NCBI RefSeq assembly: GCF_011769525.1
Contig: NZ_CP050441.1
Location: forward strand, 1-64,000
DNA from: Tolypothrix sp. PCC 7910
GTDB taxonomy: Bacteria > Cyanobacteriota > Cyanobacteriia > Cyanobacteriales > Nostocaceae
Direction: 5' to 3'
Length of the DNA: 64,000 bases
Below the pieces are notes generated by a model. That model saw nothing but the letters and a program-made list of their open reading frames with translations. It was not told the origin of the DNA and made no database searches. Within the stretch, counting starts at the first letter, position 1; each line of letters opens with the position of its first letter. Positions 33,074 through 41,285 of the stretch are shown here, one piece after another. Both the position numbers and the translations under genes were made by a program.

Positions 33074-33217
33074 ATGATTAAGAAATTTATTACAATTCTA
33101 TTGAAAATTTTACCAGATGATACACTCTGCTTGCTTCATGAAGAATGTTTTGACGAAATGAGAAGAAGAAAATTTATTATTTACGAAGATGAATTAAATC
33201 AATCTGGGCAGAATTAA
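33074..33217 (+). CDS. Small hypothetical protein, 47 aa
   Basis: ATG 33074 to TAA 33217, 17 bases behind the ATPase gene. The sequence has a basic, hydrophobic N-terminus (MIKKFITILLKILPDD) and a charged end (DEMRRRKFIIYEDE). It reads as protein but has no clear ribosome site. Likely the last gene of the operon. Confidence 0.4.
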   Translation: MIKKFITILLKILPDDTLCLLHEECFDEMRRRKFIIYEDELNQSGQN

Positions 33218-33272
33218 ATCGGTAACGATCGCTGTCTACCGTATTACTAGCTTACTCTAATAAAATAAGAAA

Positions 33273-33614
33273 ATGATTTGTTTTACTTGTAATCTAGAAG
33301 CAGATGATAATTTCTTTGAAGAGAATGATAATGTATGCCCTAACTGTGGAACATGGTTTGTTAAAAAATCAAAAATTCCAACAGAATACAATCATGAAAT
33401 AGGTTATGCAAGTAATTATCATCTTCAAAATATAACTCCCGCAGAACATATTTCTATTTGTCCAGGACAGAAAATATATTCTGGGTCAATGTATGTAAAA
33501 GTAAGTGGCGAAATTTGCACTACTTACAAATATCCTCATCAATATGTAGAGGAAAGCCCTTGCTTGTATGAGGGTACAAGGTATGTAAGTAAATCTCGCT
33601 TATTCAAGTCGTAA
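33273..33614 (+). CDS. Zinc-ribbon hypothetical protein, 113 aa
   Basis: The N-terminal CFTC...CPNC pair (residues 3-25) forms a zinc ribbon. The rest is strand-rich with further Cys at about 67, 82 and 97 and many Tyr. No known family. ATG start; separate from the ATPase operon by about 55 bases after the 47-aa gene. Confidence 0.6.
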   Translation: MICFTCNLEADDNFFEENDNVCPNCGTWFVKKSKIPTEYNHEIGYASNYHLQNITPAEHISICPGQKIYSGSMYVKVSGEICTTYKYPHQYVEESPCLYEGTRYVSKSRLFKS

Positions 33615-33655
33615 ATATTTTGTGAAATTTCTATTGCATTACAAAGGTAAAAATT

Positions 33656-33931
33656 ATGTTTAAAACATACGACGAATATGTAAAATTTCGACAGACGATG
33701 CCAGAGCCAACTTATGATGTTGGAGCTTTAGCTATAGCTATAAACTCACTATTAAGTGAAAAACAATTGAGATACAAAGATGTTGCGGACATGGCTAAAG
33801 TATCTGTAACCAGTGTCTATTATGCTGCTAAAGGTGAATGTCTTACCAAGGGTGAATATATAGATGGTCACTGGATTAAAGTTGTGGATGAAAAAACGCT
33901 ATCTAAATTGATAGCTCTTTTACCCGATTAA
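33656..33931 (+). CDS. HTH-type protein, 91 aa
   Basis: Residues 25-60 (ALAIAINSLLSEKQLRYKDV then ADMAKVSVTSVYYAAKG) form an XRE-like helix-turn-helix. The C-terminus (VVDEKTLSKLIALLPD) is a helix common in small regulators. ATG 33656 with AAAGG at about 33643. Likely a transcription regulator of neighbouring plasmid genes. Confidence 0.6.
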   Translation: MFKTYDEYVKFRQTMPEPTYDVGALAIAINSLLSEKQLRYKDVADMAKVSVTSVYYAAKGECLTKGEYIDGHWIKVVDEKTLSKLIALLPD

Positions 33932-33975
33932 GCGATCGCTCTCCATCCCCTCATCCTCTAAGAATCAAATAAAGA

Positions 33976-34029
33976 TAACTGCCCCGGCGAAACATGAGAT
34001 TGTCCACCTCTGTGGTATAAAACCAGACT
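33976..34029 (-). pseudogene. Relic of an HNH endonuclease C-terminus
   Basis: Read on the minus strand this gives LVLYHRGGQSHVSPGQL, almost the same as the end of the intact HNH protein at 36697 (LLYHRGGKSNVSPGQL). Upstream sequence no longer matches, so only the 3' end of a former paralogue remains. Confidence 0.7.
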
Positions 34030-34246
34030 ATCCACTCATGGAGTGGGATTACAGTACCGTGTTGTCATTTTGATGAGGGCTGACCACCTACCACGACAGT
34101 TTGATGATACTCTTGAAGCAGAAGAACTTTCTTTAATATACGTTAGTACTCCCGCTTAGAAGATTTTCCGGCTATTAGCGCCTCCTCTTCCTCAACATTT
34201 ATCAAGAAAATCGATTTTGCTCCCAACGTGCATTGATAGTAAATGT

Positions 34247-34274
34247 GCGTAGGCGCAGCCCGCCGCAGGCATCG
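34247..34274. repeat. Dispersed GC-rich palindromic repeat
   Basis: GCGTAGGCGCAGCC paired with the following GCCGCAGGCATCGC. Same family as 2883-2912. Confidence 0.6.
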
Positions 34275-34405
34275 CACTCTCGCTCTTCATAGCGTGAGCG
34301 CGTTTATGTGTAGCATTGATGCGATGTATTTAAACTGAACGCGCACCACGTATCTCAACCTGACCCCAACTATACAAAGATTGAACTTATTCTGGAGAAA
34401 GAACA

Positions 34406-34912
34406 ATGACCATTTCAATGTATCAAGCTTCAGTACCAGTGTGTATTCGCGCGTTGAATAACCTTGTAGGTATTCTTGAAAAAGGTGCTACCTATGCAGA
34501 AACTAAAAAAATAGACCCTTCTGTGTTGATCAATAGTCGTCTATTCCCAGATATGTTTCCATTATCAAAACAAGTACAAATTGCCTCTGACATAGCAAAC
34601 AGAGGTGCCGCACGATTAGCAGGGATAGAAGCACCCAAGTTTGAGGACAATGAAACTACATTCCCTCAACTTATTGAGCGCATTCAGAAAACTATCTCTC
34701 ATTTAAATACATTTAAACCTGAGCAAATTGACGGTTCGGAGGAGAGAGTAATTACCTTACATATGCCTGACAACACTCTATCTTTTCAAGGAATGCCATT
34801 TCTCCTATATTTTGTTTTACCAAACCTTTATTTCCATGTCACAACAGCATATGACATTCTCAGACACTGCGGTGTAGAAGTTGGCAAAAAAGACTTCCTC
34901 GGTCAGCCTTAA
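34406..34912 (+). CDS. DUF1993 family protein, 168 aa
   Basis: Full-length match to DUF1993: MYQASVPVCIRALNNLVGIL at the N-terminus, then RLFPDMFPLSKQVQIASD and a C-terminal FQGMPFLLYFVLPNLYFHVT with YDILRHCGVEVGKKDF. The family is a DinB-like four-helix bundle of unknown activity. Soluble. GGAG nine bases before the ATG. It stands alone and is probably a chromosomal-type accessory gene. Confidence 0.85.
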   Translation: MTISMYQASVPVCIRALNNLVGILEKGATYAETKKIDPSVLINSRLFPDMFPLSKQVQIASDIANRGAARLAGIEAPKFEDNETTFPQLIERIQKTISHLNTFKPEQIDGSEERVITLHMPDNTLSFQGMPFLLYFVLPNLYFHVTTAYDILRHCGVEVGKKDFLGQP

Positions 34913-35240
34913 CGCTTTTTATACAAATAGCGATTAAATTTGAACAAGGCAGAAGGTGAAAGCTCCTGCATCGCTGACGCTTTGCTATTGGGCATTCGTC
35001 CAAGAGATAAATCCCTTCTGCCCTCAGCATAGATGCCTTTTTTGATAAAGCGATCGCCCTTTTATCCTCTAAGAAAATGATGGAGCGATGCCTGCGGCGA
35101 CAAGCTACGCACTTTGTGATGTTTCCGTCAACTATTTTATTATCCCCAAATAAAAAATCTCATCTGTCTGCATCTGTTAGAAGCAGTGTAACTTTAATTG
35201 AGACGATGAGTATAACTATCTGCCATTAGGAGCAGAGTTA
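34913..35240. other. Intergenic region with dispersed repeats
   Basis: No gene seen. It contains a HIP1 octamer, TCCTCTAAGAA (35065-35075) and a GC-rich repeat at 35085-35110 (GCGATGCCTGCGGCG then AGCTACGC). The last 100 AT-rich bases presumably carry the promoter of the DUF1345 gene. Confidence 0.5.
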
Positions 35241-35930
35241 TTGAACCAGAATATGCGCTTTTTCTCACAGAAGTTATTGAAAAACTTTGACACGCGACCT
35301 CGAGTGCTGATTTCGTTGGGAATTTCTTTGCTAGTTTCAGCACTACTTCCACATCAGCTACATTTACCTACCCGAATTCTCTGTGCTTGGAATTTTGGTA
35401 GTGGCTGTTTCTTAGCCTTGACTTTATCGAAAATGGTGAGAGCAACTCCAGAAAAAATGCGTCGTTATGCCCAGCATGAGTACGAAGGTCGTTTGGGGAT
35501 TTTCATCATTACTATTGCTGCCGCCTGTGCTAGTGTCTTAGCTATTGGATTCTTGCTCAATGATAAAAAAGGAATCTCACCAACTCTACTAGCGCTACAT
35601 GTAATACTTTCGGTACTCACAATTGTAGGATCTTGGTTATTAGTGCATACGCTCTTTGCACTGCAATATGCATATAGTTATTATCACAATACTAGCGATC
35701 ATCTAGGTGAGCATGAAGCTGGAGGATTAGATTTTCCTGATGACCGCGACCCAGATTACTGGGACTTTTTATATTTTTCTTTTGTGATTGGGATGACTAG
35801 CCAAGTTTCAGATGTTCAAACAACATCACGTTATATGAGGCGCTTGGCTTTAATACATGGAGTATTATCCTTCTTTTTCAACACTAGTATTCTGGCTATG
35901 AGTATCAATATCATTGCCTCGCTGATTTAA
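35241..35930 (+). CDS. DUF1345 membrane protein, 229 aa
   Basis: Four to five membrane helices and the family hallmarks LCAWNFGSGCFLALT and DYWDFLYFSFVIGMTSQVSD. DUF1345 proteins are inner-membrane proteins of unknown function. The frame starts with TTG 35241, nine bases after AGGAG; an ATG four codons later (MRFFSQK) is the alternative. Confidence 0.85.
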   Translation: MNQNMRFFSQKLLKNFDTRPRVLISLGISLLVSALLPHQLHLPTRILCAWNFGSGCFLALTLSKMVRATPEKMRRYAQHEYEGRLGIFIITIAAACASVLAIGFLLNDKKGISPTLLALHVILSVLTIVGSWLLVHTLFALQYAYSYYHNTSDHLGEHEAGGLDFPDDRDPDYWDFLYFSFVIGMTSQVSDVQTTSRYMRRLALIHGVLSFFFNTSILAMSINIIASLI

Positions 35931-35958
35931 GCTCCTACCTGATTAAAAGAGGAAAAGT

Positions 35959-36010
35959 GCGATGCCATTCGCGGAGCGTCTCCAAGAGTTGGCGGCAAGC
36001 TATGCACCAG
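35959..36010 (+). repeat. 50-bp dispersed element, copy A
   Basis: GCGATGCCATTCGCGGAGCG followed by TCTCCAAGAGTTGGCGGCAA and GCTATGCACC. The reverse complement occurs at 47560-47612 with only a few changes. Confidence 0.75.
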
Positions 36011-36080
36011 GAAATTTCGCCATCCTCATTGGGGCAATCTAAGTGTAATTAGGTCACTGCTAGAAATTAAGCTTAAAAGA

Positions 36081-36542
36081 ATGAAATTTACTAAGATTGC
36101 GTTGGCAATTACAAATGCTACACTATTGCTTTCAGTATTTGGTGGCACAGTAGCATCTCAAATGACAGACTATCTTTTACCAGAAGACTTTAGGGTATAT
36201 GTGAGTGACGAAGGGGTAGTTATCAACTGGGCAGCGCCGGGATATACAGAGAAAATTCTGCCCACTGTGAATAAATACACAAAGCGAGATGGCGGTTACA
36301 TTGCCTGTTATTCTCGTAATCTTGAAGGAAGTATTTATTCTGTTGGTGATGGCATTTATGTAATGGGTCAAATCCGATTACAAGGAAGATACATTGGACG
36401 GATATTTCACCCCAAGGGTTATGAGAATAAAGATATTAGTGCGGCTGAAGAATTCAAAACCCTATGCAATCAAACATTTCCTGCTGCACGCTCTGGCGGC
36501 TGGGCTGGTGGTGATACTGGTGGTTGGTTTGGAATCCAATAA
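36081..36542 (+). CDS. Secreted hypothetical protein, 153 aa
   Basis: Signal peptide (MKFTKIALAITNATLLLSVFGGTVAS), then a strand-rich domain with two Cys (IACYSRN; TLCNQTF) that may form a disulphide, ending in a Gly/Trp-rich tail (GGWAGGDTGGWFG). No family recognised. Confidence 0.6.
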   Translation: MKFTKIALAITNATLLLSVFGGTVASQMTDYLLPEDFRVYVSDEGVVINWAAPGYTEKILPTVNKYTKRDGGYIACYSRNLEGSIYSVGDGIYVMGQIRLQGRYIGRIFHPKGYENKDISAAEEFKTLCNQTFPAARSGGWAGGDTGGWFGIQ

Positions 36543-36644
36543 TATCGCTTTTAATTTTCCGGAATCACTAACTCTACTGTGGTAGTAAAACACAGATAAG
36601 CAAATATAACACACTTTCTATAATTAACTTTTGGGAATATACCC

Positions 36645-36682
36645 AACTCAAGCCTAGTCACAACGACTGGGCTTTTGAGTTT
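36645..36682. terminator. Terminator between convergent genes
   Basis: AGCCTAGTC and GACTGGGCT form a 9-bp stem around ACAAC, extended by AACTCA and TTTTGAGTT. It lies between the secreted-protein gene (plus) and the HNH gene (minus) and can serve both. Confidence 0.8.
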
Positions 36683-36696
36683 GAGTACTATCGCAC

Positions 36697-36993
36697 TTAC
36701 CACAACGATAACTGCCCTGGCGACACATTAGATTTCCCACCTCTATGGTATAGAAGATGACATCCACTGCACAGAGCTATGAGGTTGGCTCTGTGGTTAT
36801 TGGCTGGATTTCTGTCCCAATGATGCACCTGTAGCGTGTGAACTCGGCGTTTTGAGCGTGTAAGTTTTGATGTGTCTTCTCCTGGGGGGATGCACTGCAA
36901 CCCGCATTTTTGACAACACCACCGGGCTTGTTGTTTAACTGAAGTGGCAATTTCTGACCAATTATCTGGATACAGAGAATGGGTGAAGGTCAT
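36697..36993 (-). CDS. HNH endonuclease, 98 aa
   Basis: Compact HNH nuclease: CCQKCGLQC (zinc pair), VHTLQVHHWDRNPANNHRAN (His-His-Asn core), LCSGCHLLYHRGG (second zinc pair). Complete for a minimal HNH protein. A relic of a paralogue lies at 33976-34029, so the gene family has been copied within this replicon. Confidence 0.85.
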   Translation of the reverse strand: MTFTHSLYPDNWSEIATSVKQQARWCCQKCGLQCIPPGEDTSKLTRSKRRVHTLQVHHWDRNPANNHRANLIALCSGCHLLYHRGGKSNVSPGQLSLW

Positions 36994-37160
36994 TAGTAAC
37001 TTAACTCAAGCTTGACCAATTGTAATACTTTTTCTAGATAGGAAATAACGGTTCTATGCAGGACATCGCAGAGAGTGCATAAAAAAAAGCAGTCCAACCT
37101 ATTAAGTGAGTGAAAGGGAATTCACAACCAACAACATTCACTTTATTCAGGAGACCAGTT

Positions 37161-37685
37161 ATGAAATCACGTCTGTTTCAAGCTACTGTAGCTGCTTTGA
37201 CTATTTTCACTTCTATGTCTGCATCAAGTGCAATGGCAGATTCAGTAATAACAGTGCAAAGACAAATCAATATTCCAGATATCGAGTTACGTCCTACTAC
37301 CAGTATTAGTGGCGTTATTACAAATGGTGGTAGTAATAATGGTGGTCAACCTAACTTTACTTGCGATGAAATTCAAGTATATGTTGTCGAAAATATTACT
37401 CCACCACCATCAGGTAGTGGGATTACATTACCCGAATATAAGCAAATTGGAAGTTCAGCAAAAGCTACAGGTAATATAGCCACTGGTTGTAAATATACTT
37501 TGTCTATTGCTGCTAAGGCTATCGGTAAATCGGTTTATGTGTTTGCTACCAGTCCAACAAAATGGACTACATTTGTAAATGTGGTAGAAGTTTCTGCTGC
37601 TAATTTTTCAAATCCTATTAAGGTTAATAAAAACGATCATCTCACAAATATGAACCTCACAATACGTGCTACAGCTATTAAGTAA
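37161..37685 (+). CDS. Secreted hypothetical protein, 174 aa
   Basis: ATG 37161 with CAGGAG nine bases upstream gives a clean signal peptide (MKSRLFQATVAALTIFTS...SAMADS). The frame begins earlier, but that part is not signal-like. The mature protein is beta-rich, with an Asn/Gly-rich stretch (TNGGSNNGGQPNFTC) and a Pro-rich PPPSGSG. Two cysteines (FTCDE; TGCKYT) could pair. Function unknown. Confidence 0.65.
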   Translation: MKSRLFQATVAALTIFTSMSASSAMADSVITVQRQINIPDIELRPTTSISGVITNGGSNNGGQPNFTCDEIQVYVVENITPPPSGSGITLPEYKQIGSSAKATGNIATGCKYTLSIAAKAIGKSVYVFATSPTKWTTFVNVVEVSAANFSNPIKVNKNDHLTNMNLTIRATAIK

Positions 37686-37863
37686 TGTTATAAAATTGCT
37701 GCTGGCATTAGCTGGTAATCAGTAAAAGAATTGTCTGAAGTAAAATACGTACTTGTGAAAATATTCCACCTCAATATTACGGGAGTGTAGAGTGAGCGCT
37801 TCATGCAAGCGCTCATCGCCCCCCAGGGTAAGAGAACTACCCAGACAAGTAAACACAAGGAAA

Positions 37864-38169
37864 CTAAAAAGGGAATTCTGGAGTTGTAACAGCAACCCCA
37901 CCACCGTAGACATCATAGGTGACATCTATGGTTTGAGGCACTTTGATTTGCATTCTGGCGAGTGAAACTGAGCCAAACCCAACTGATAATTTTTTATAGT
38001 CTGAGCCGTTGAGAGTTTGTTTTTGCCGATCAACTCCTAAAAAACCTACGCCATAACGAACTTTAATGGAAGCACCAACAGGAAGTTTAAAAAAGGCGGT
38101 TCCACTGGCATTCCAAAAGCTTTCAACTGTTCTCCAATCTCCTGCTTCAATCCGCTTAGTGCGAATCAT
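37864..38169 (-). CDS. Hypothetical protein, 101 aa
   Basis: ATG 38169 with AAAGGAG nine bases before it. Beta-rich, soluble, no signal peptide; ends in YDVYGGGVAVTTPEFPF. No family recognised, but the ribosome site and length make it a likely gene. Confidence 0.55.
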   Translation of the reverse strand: MIRTKRIEAGDWRTVESFWNASGTAFFKLPVGASIKVRYGVGFLGVDRQKQTLNGSDYKKLSVGFGSVSLARMQIKVPQTIDVTYDVYGGGVAVTTPEFPF

Positions 38170-38655
38170 AAATTTATTCTCCTTTGATGTGAATGAGATA
38201 TCGCGCTTCTTTTTTAGTCTTCAAACAAAAACAGAGTTATTTCGGATTGGGTATTTTTTTTATTAAAAGAGTAGCAATGGCAACAATAACACCGCAATTC
38301 TCGTACTCTTATTATTCATAATCATCTACTAAATATAAAGCGCTGCTATCAGTTCAATTAACGTGCAAACAGTTTAATTATCTCTATGTTTAGCCCCCGT
38401 AAGGAGATAGAAATTGCCACGCCATAGTGCGTAATTTTTATTACATACTTTCTTTTATCGCCGTTGTGCCAGCAACCTTAGACTGCAAATATTGCAACAT
38501 AAATTAACATTACACTATCTTGACGAATGCCTTGGGGTTATGCGAATACGTCACAAGCTTGGGTATAGAATGGTAATTAAAATGTCTGGGAACGGATGTT
38601 ATCGGACATTTTTTGTGTAATAGTGCTGTGTGTAGATTCATTGAGGTGGGTAGTG
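38170..38655. other. AT-rich intergenic region before the integrase
   Basis: No supported gene. The first half is very AT-rich with T-tracts (38250-38275). It should contain the promoters of the 37864 gene (minus) and the integrase (plus). An attachment site could lie here or past the integrase end, but I find no repeat that proves it. Confidence 0.45.
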
Positions 38656-39726
38656 ATGGACTTGGCACCAGTCGAGGCAGTAGGGCATACCCAACTAAGC
38701 GCTGCCATAGAGCAGTTAACACCAGAGCAATTAGCTTTTATTCAGGCTACAGTTGATGCTGTTGTACGAGCGACGACTCCGCCAAAAATTACTGGAGCAT
38801 CAAACACAAGTGAATTATTTTCTAGTTGGTTAGGTTCTCGTGAATCACCACAAACTGAGCGAGCGTACCGCAACGACGTGATGCATTTTGTGCAGTACAA
38901 ATTGGGTACAAATTACCCCGACCTTGACGATTTAAATTTGCACGAAGTTACCAAAGAAGATGTAGATGGATATAAAAATTATTTGCTAAAGAAAGAAACT
39001 CAAGGAGAAATTGCCCGTGCAAGTGTGAGGCGGCGCTTGGCTTCACTCAAAAGTTTTTTGCGCTATGGGTGTGATGTTGGGTATCTGCGGACTAATAGTG
39101 CAATGCTCCTCAAAGTTCCGGCTGAACGTAAAAAAATTAAGGAACGCACGCTGAGTGAAACTGAAATTGAAATGATGAGCGATGCAGCACTACTTGCAGT
39201 AGCTCAAGCGAAAACAGTACATAAAAAAATTCTGGCTCAACGCAACCAACTAGTATTTGAACTGCTTTATTGTGGTGGATTTCGAGTTGGGGAAGTTTCC
39301 ACACTGACTTGGAGTGCTATTCATCTTAACCAATCGGGATTACCTTATATAAAAGTAGTGGGGAAAGGTGATAAAGAACGCGACGTACTACTTCCCACCG
39401 AACTTTACCAATATTTATTGAGCAATCGACAGCGCCCCAAAGATAAAACCGAACCCATATTTATTAGTCAAAAAACCAACGAGCCAATAGGTGAGCGTCA
39501 TATCCGCCGCATTATTAAATCAATAGCCCAGGCTGCTGGATTATCGCGCATTCCTTCCCCCCACTGGTTGCGGCACTCTCATGCTACACACGCCGCTAAA
39601 ACTACCCCGATTCACGTGATTACCAAAACACTAGGACATTCCAGCGGCAAAATTACTATTGATAACTATCTACACGCAGGAGAAGATGAAGCGAGTTCTC
39701 TTCATCTCAAACGCTACCGTAGTTGA
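38656..39726 (+). CDS. Tyrosine recombinase / integrase, 356 aa
   Basis: N-terminal SAM-like core-binding domain (FSSWLGSRESPQTERAYRND), then the catalytic domain with FRVGEVSTLTW (Arg I), GKGDKERDV (Lys), HWLRHSHATHA (HxxR) and LGHSSGKITIDNYLHAG (catalytic Tyr). This is a XerC/D-like integrase that cuts and rejoins DNA at specific sites. ATG 38656 has GAGGTGGG nine bases before it. It likely moves or resolves this replicon or an element in it. Confidence 0.85.
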   Translation: MDLAPVEAVGHTQLSAAIEQLTPEQLAFIQATVDAVVRATTPPKITGASNTSELFSSWLGSRESPQTERAYRNDVMHFVQYKLGTNYPDLDDLNLHEVTKEDVDGYKNYLLKKETQGEIARASVRRRLASLKSFLRYGCDVGYLRTNSAMLLKVPAERKKIKERTLSETEIEMMSDAALLAVAQAKTVHKKILAQRNQLVFELLYCGGFRVGEVSTLTWSAIHLNQSGLPYIKVVGKGDKERDVLLPTELYQYLLSNRQRPKDKTEPIFISQKTNEPIGERHIRRIIKSIAQAAGLSRIPSPHWLRHSHATHAAKTTPIHVITKTLGHSSGKITIDNYLHAGEDEASSLHLKRYRS

Positions 39727-39759
39727 TAAGTAGTCGGACAGAATTAATTACCATTTTCT

Positions 39760-39784
39760 ACCCTATTCCCTATTCCCTTACCCA
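39760..39784. repeat. Heptamer tandem repeat after the integrase
   Basis: About three units of CCCTATT (CCCTATT CCCTATT CCCTTAC), a typical Nostoc short tandem repeat between convergent genes. Confidence 0.6.
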
Positions 39785-39785
39785 C

Positions 39786-40307
39786 TTATTTGACTGGGTG
39801 ATAGAGCTTGTCTTTTTGAGAAAATTCCCATCCCGTACTCATGGGGTCGCGGTTACGTGACCAACTGATAAATTCTTTGGGGGTAAGTTTTTCTCTTTCG
39901 GCAATCAAGCTTTGGGGGCTAACAGCAAGTCTTTGAGCTAAACTTTCATTATTCCTGGGTTGCAGTTCAACTTGGGGTTGCTGGTGCGAGTATACTTGTC
40001 TGCGCGGTCGAGTGTTGTTGCTGTTATATCTCCCAGAAGTAATCGCTCGTTCCATCTGCTCCAGCTTCTTGGTAATTGTTTCTAGTTTGTTGCCTAGATG
40101 AGATTCCAGCTTTTCTAGCTTCTCCTCCAGTTTGCCAGAATTATCGATATCAATATTGCTATCAAATTGAGATACTAATTCCTCTAAGGCTTGCAGTAAG
40201 GCAATTGTATGACCTTGACGATGTAATTTGGATAGTTTGCGTACTACTGGAATTAAGACAGTAGGGACACGAGTCATTTTACTTGGTGGGGTCTTGTCCT
40301 CAGTCAT
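39786..40307 (-). CDS. Hypothetical plasmid-type protein with coiled coil, 173 aa
   Basis: ATG 40307 (MTEDKTPPSKMTRVP). An N-terminal helix pair (VRKLSKLHRQGHTIALLQAL), a coiled coil at about 60-95 (LEEKLEKLESHLGNKLETITKKL), then a basic disordered linker, and a C-terminal WEFSQKDKLYHPV. No known family. It lies convergent to the integrase, 59 bases apart. A helper or DNA-binding role is inferred only. Confidence 0.55.
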   Translation of the reverse strand: MTEDKTPPSKMTRVPTVLIPVVRKLSKLHRQGHTIALLQALEELVSQFDSNIDIDNSGKLEEKLEKLESHLGNKLETITKKLEQMERAITSGRYNSNNTRPRRQVYSHQQPQVELQPRNNESLAQRLAVSPQSLIAEREKLTPKEFISWSRNRDPMSTGWEFSQKDKLYHPVK

Positions 40308-40450
40308 GATATCAATTTTGATAGCAATGAACTGATTGTAGAGTGAAAAGGTATTGCTATTCTTGTATTCTGTACATCTTAACAACGAGCAGTTTATAAG
40401 GTAAAAGTAGATACAGCTAAGAATTCTTGAAGAATCACAATGGATATAAC

Positions 40451-40897
40451 ATGAGTGAATTAGTTGTAGTCAACTTTGATGACAAATACAAAGCAGATGA
40501 AGTGCTTCTAGAATTGCTGAAACTTGAACAAGAGTATTTAGCTGACTTGGAAGATGCAGTTGTGATCACCAAAAACGGACAGGGTAAGATTAGGGTTAAA
40601 CCGTATCATGATTTAGTCAAACCCGGTGATCTAAGCAATGAACTTTGGGGTGGAATCATTAGCGCCACTTTCTTTCACCGCTTTCTGACAATTAAAGAGA
40701 GCGTGTTTGATAGTAATTTCTTAACCGAAGTTGAAGAATCTTTAAAGCCAAATTCCTCATCTTTGTTTGTCCTGATTCATTATGCTAATCCAGAAAAAAT
40801 AATTGCAGAATTTCATCGGTTTGAAGGAAAGTTAATTAGAACAACTCTGTCTAAAGATCAAATAGAGAATCTACAAAAAACTTACCAAAAAGCCTAA
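40451..40897 (+). CDS. DUF1269-family protein, shortened, 148 aa
   Basis: Start and end match DUF1269 proteins: ELVVVNFDDKYKADEVLLEL, EYLADLEDAVVITKNGQGKI, then SSLFVLIHYANPEKIIAEF. The usual central glycine-rich membrane hairpin is replaced by a shorter stretch (WGGIISATFFHRFL), so it may have lost membrane insertion. ATG 40451. Confidence 0.7.
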   Translation: MSELVVVNFDDKYKADEVLLELLKLEQEYLADLEDAVVITKNGQGKIRVKPYHDLVKPGDLSNELWGGIISATFFHRFLTIKESVFDSNFLTEVEESLKPNSSSLFVLIHYANPEKIIAEFHRFEGKLIRTTLSKDQIENLQKTYQKA

Positions 40898-40934
40898 ATA
40901 ATTTGAGTGCTTGCTAAATAAGCGATTTCCAGGA

Positions 40935-40954
40935 TGCCTAAAAACTTTTAGGCA
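40935..40954 (+). terminator. Hairpin after the DUF1269 gene
   Basis: Nine-base perfect inverted repeat TGCCTAAAA / TTTTAGGCA, 38 bases past the stop codon. Confidence 0.55.
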
Positions 40955-41120
40955 GATTCTAGTGGTGGTTATGGTGCTGGTACACCCACTTGCAGTACAA
41001 ATTCTGGTAATCTACCTTGGGGTTGGGATGATTCCAACGATGGTGCAGTATATATACATTTTATGACTTTGAGTGATCGCACTTTTATACTGCTTCTTTC
41101 TGTGGGTACAGGTTTTTAAT
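40952..41120 (+). pseudogene. Start-less coding relic of an unknown Gly/Ser-rich protein
   Basis: A protein-like open frame with no initiation codon near its beginning. The segment TPTCSTNSGNLPWGWDDSND looks constrained, the rest does not. I cannot name the family. Confidence 0.35.
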
Positions 41121-41168
41121 TAAACTTACAGCACAGACGAGGTGAGGGTTATGGGCATAAAGGAGACA

Positions 41169-41199
41169 GCGATGCCTACGGCGAGCTACGCCTACGCAG
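41169..41199. repeat. Dispersed GC-rich palindromic repeat
   Basis: GCGATGCCTACGGCGAGC followed by TACGCCTACGCAG; same family as 2735. Confidence 0.6.
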
Positions 41200-41285
41200 T
41201 CGGGAATTTTCATAACATCAGCTTAACAAGAGCGCAGGCGATCACTCTTAAGGTGCAACTTTTCCTCTCTTGATTTTTGGGGGCT

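Larger units (their letters stand above)
33932..34405. other. Relic-bearing intergenic region
   Basis: No intact gene. It contains a HIP1 site and TCCTCTAAGAA (33954-33964), an HNH-gene relic (33976-34029), a short frame of 28 codons at about 34074-34160 that I do not trust, and a dispersed GC-rich repeat at 34247-34274. GAGAAAG at about 34395 is the ribosome site of the next gene. Confidence 0.6.
40898..41285. other. Intergenic region with hairpin, gene relic and dispersed repeat
   Basis: TGCCTAAAA-AC-TTTTAGGCA (40935-40954) is a likely terminator for the DUF1269 gene. From 40952 to 41120 one plus-strand frame is open without a start and reads GGYGAGTPTCSTNSGNLPWG, WDDSNDGAVY; this is probably the relic of a secreted protein. 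A GC-rich repeat is at 41169-41199. Confidence 0.5.

Noticed and set aside
34074-34160. 28-codon plus-strand ORF (MRADHLPRQFDD...)
   Set aside because: No ribosome site and too short to support among relic DNA.
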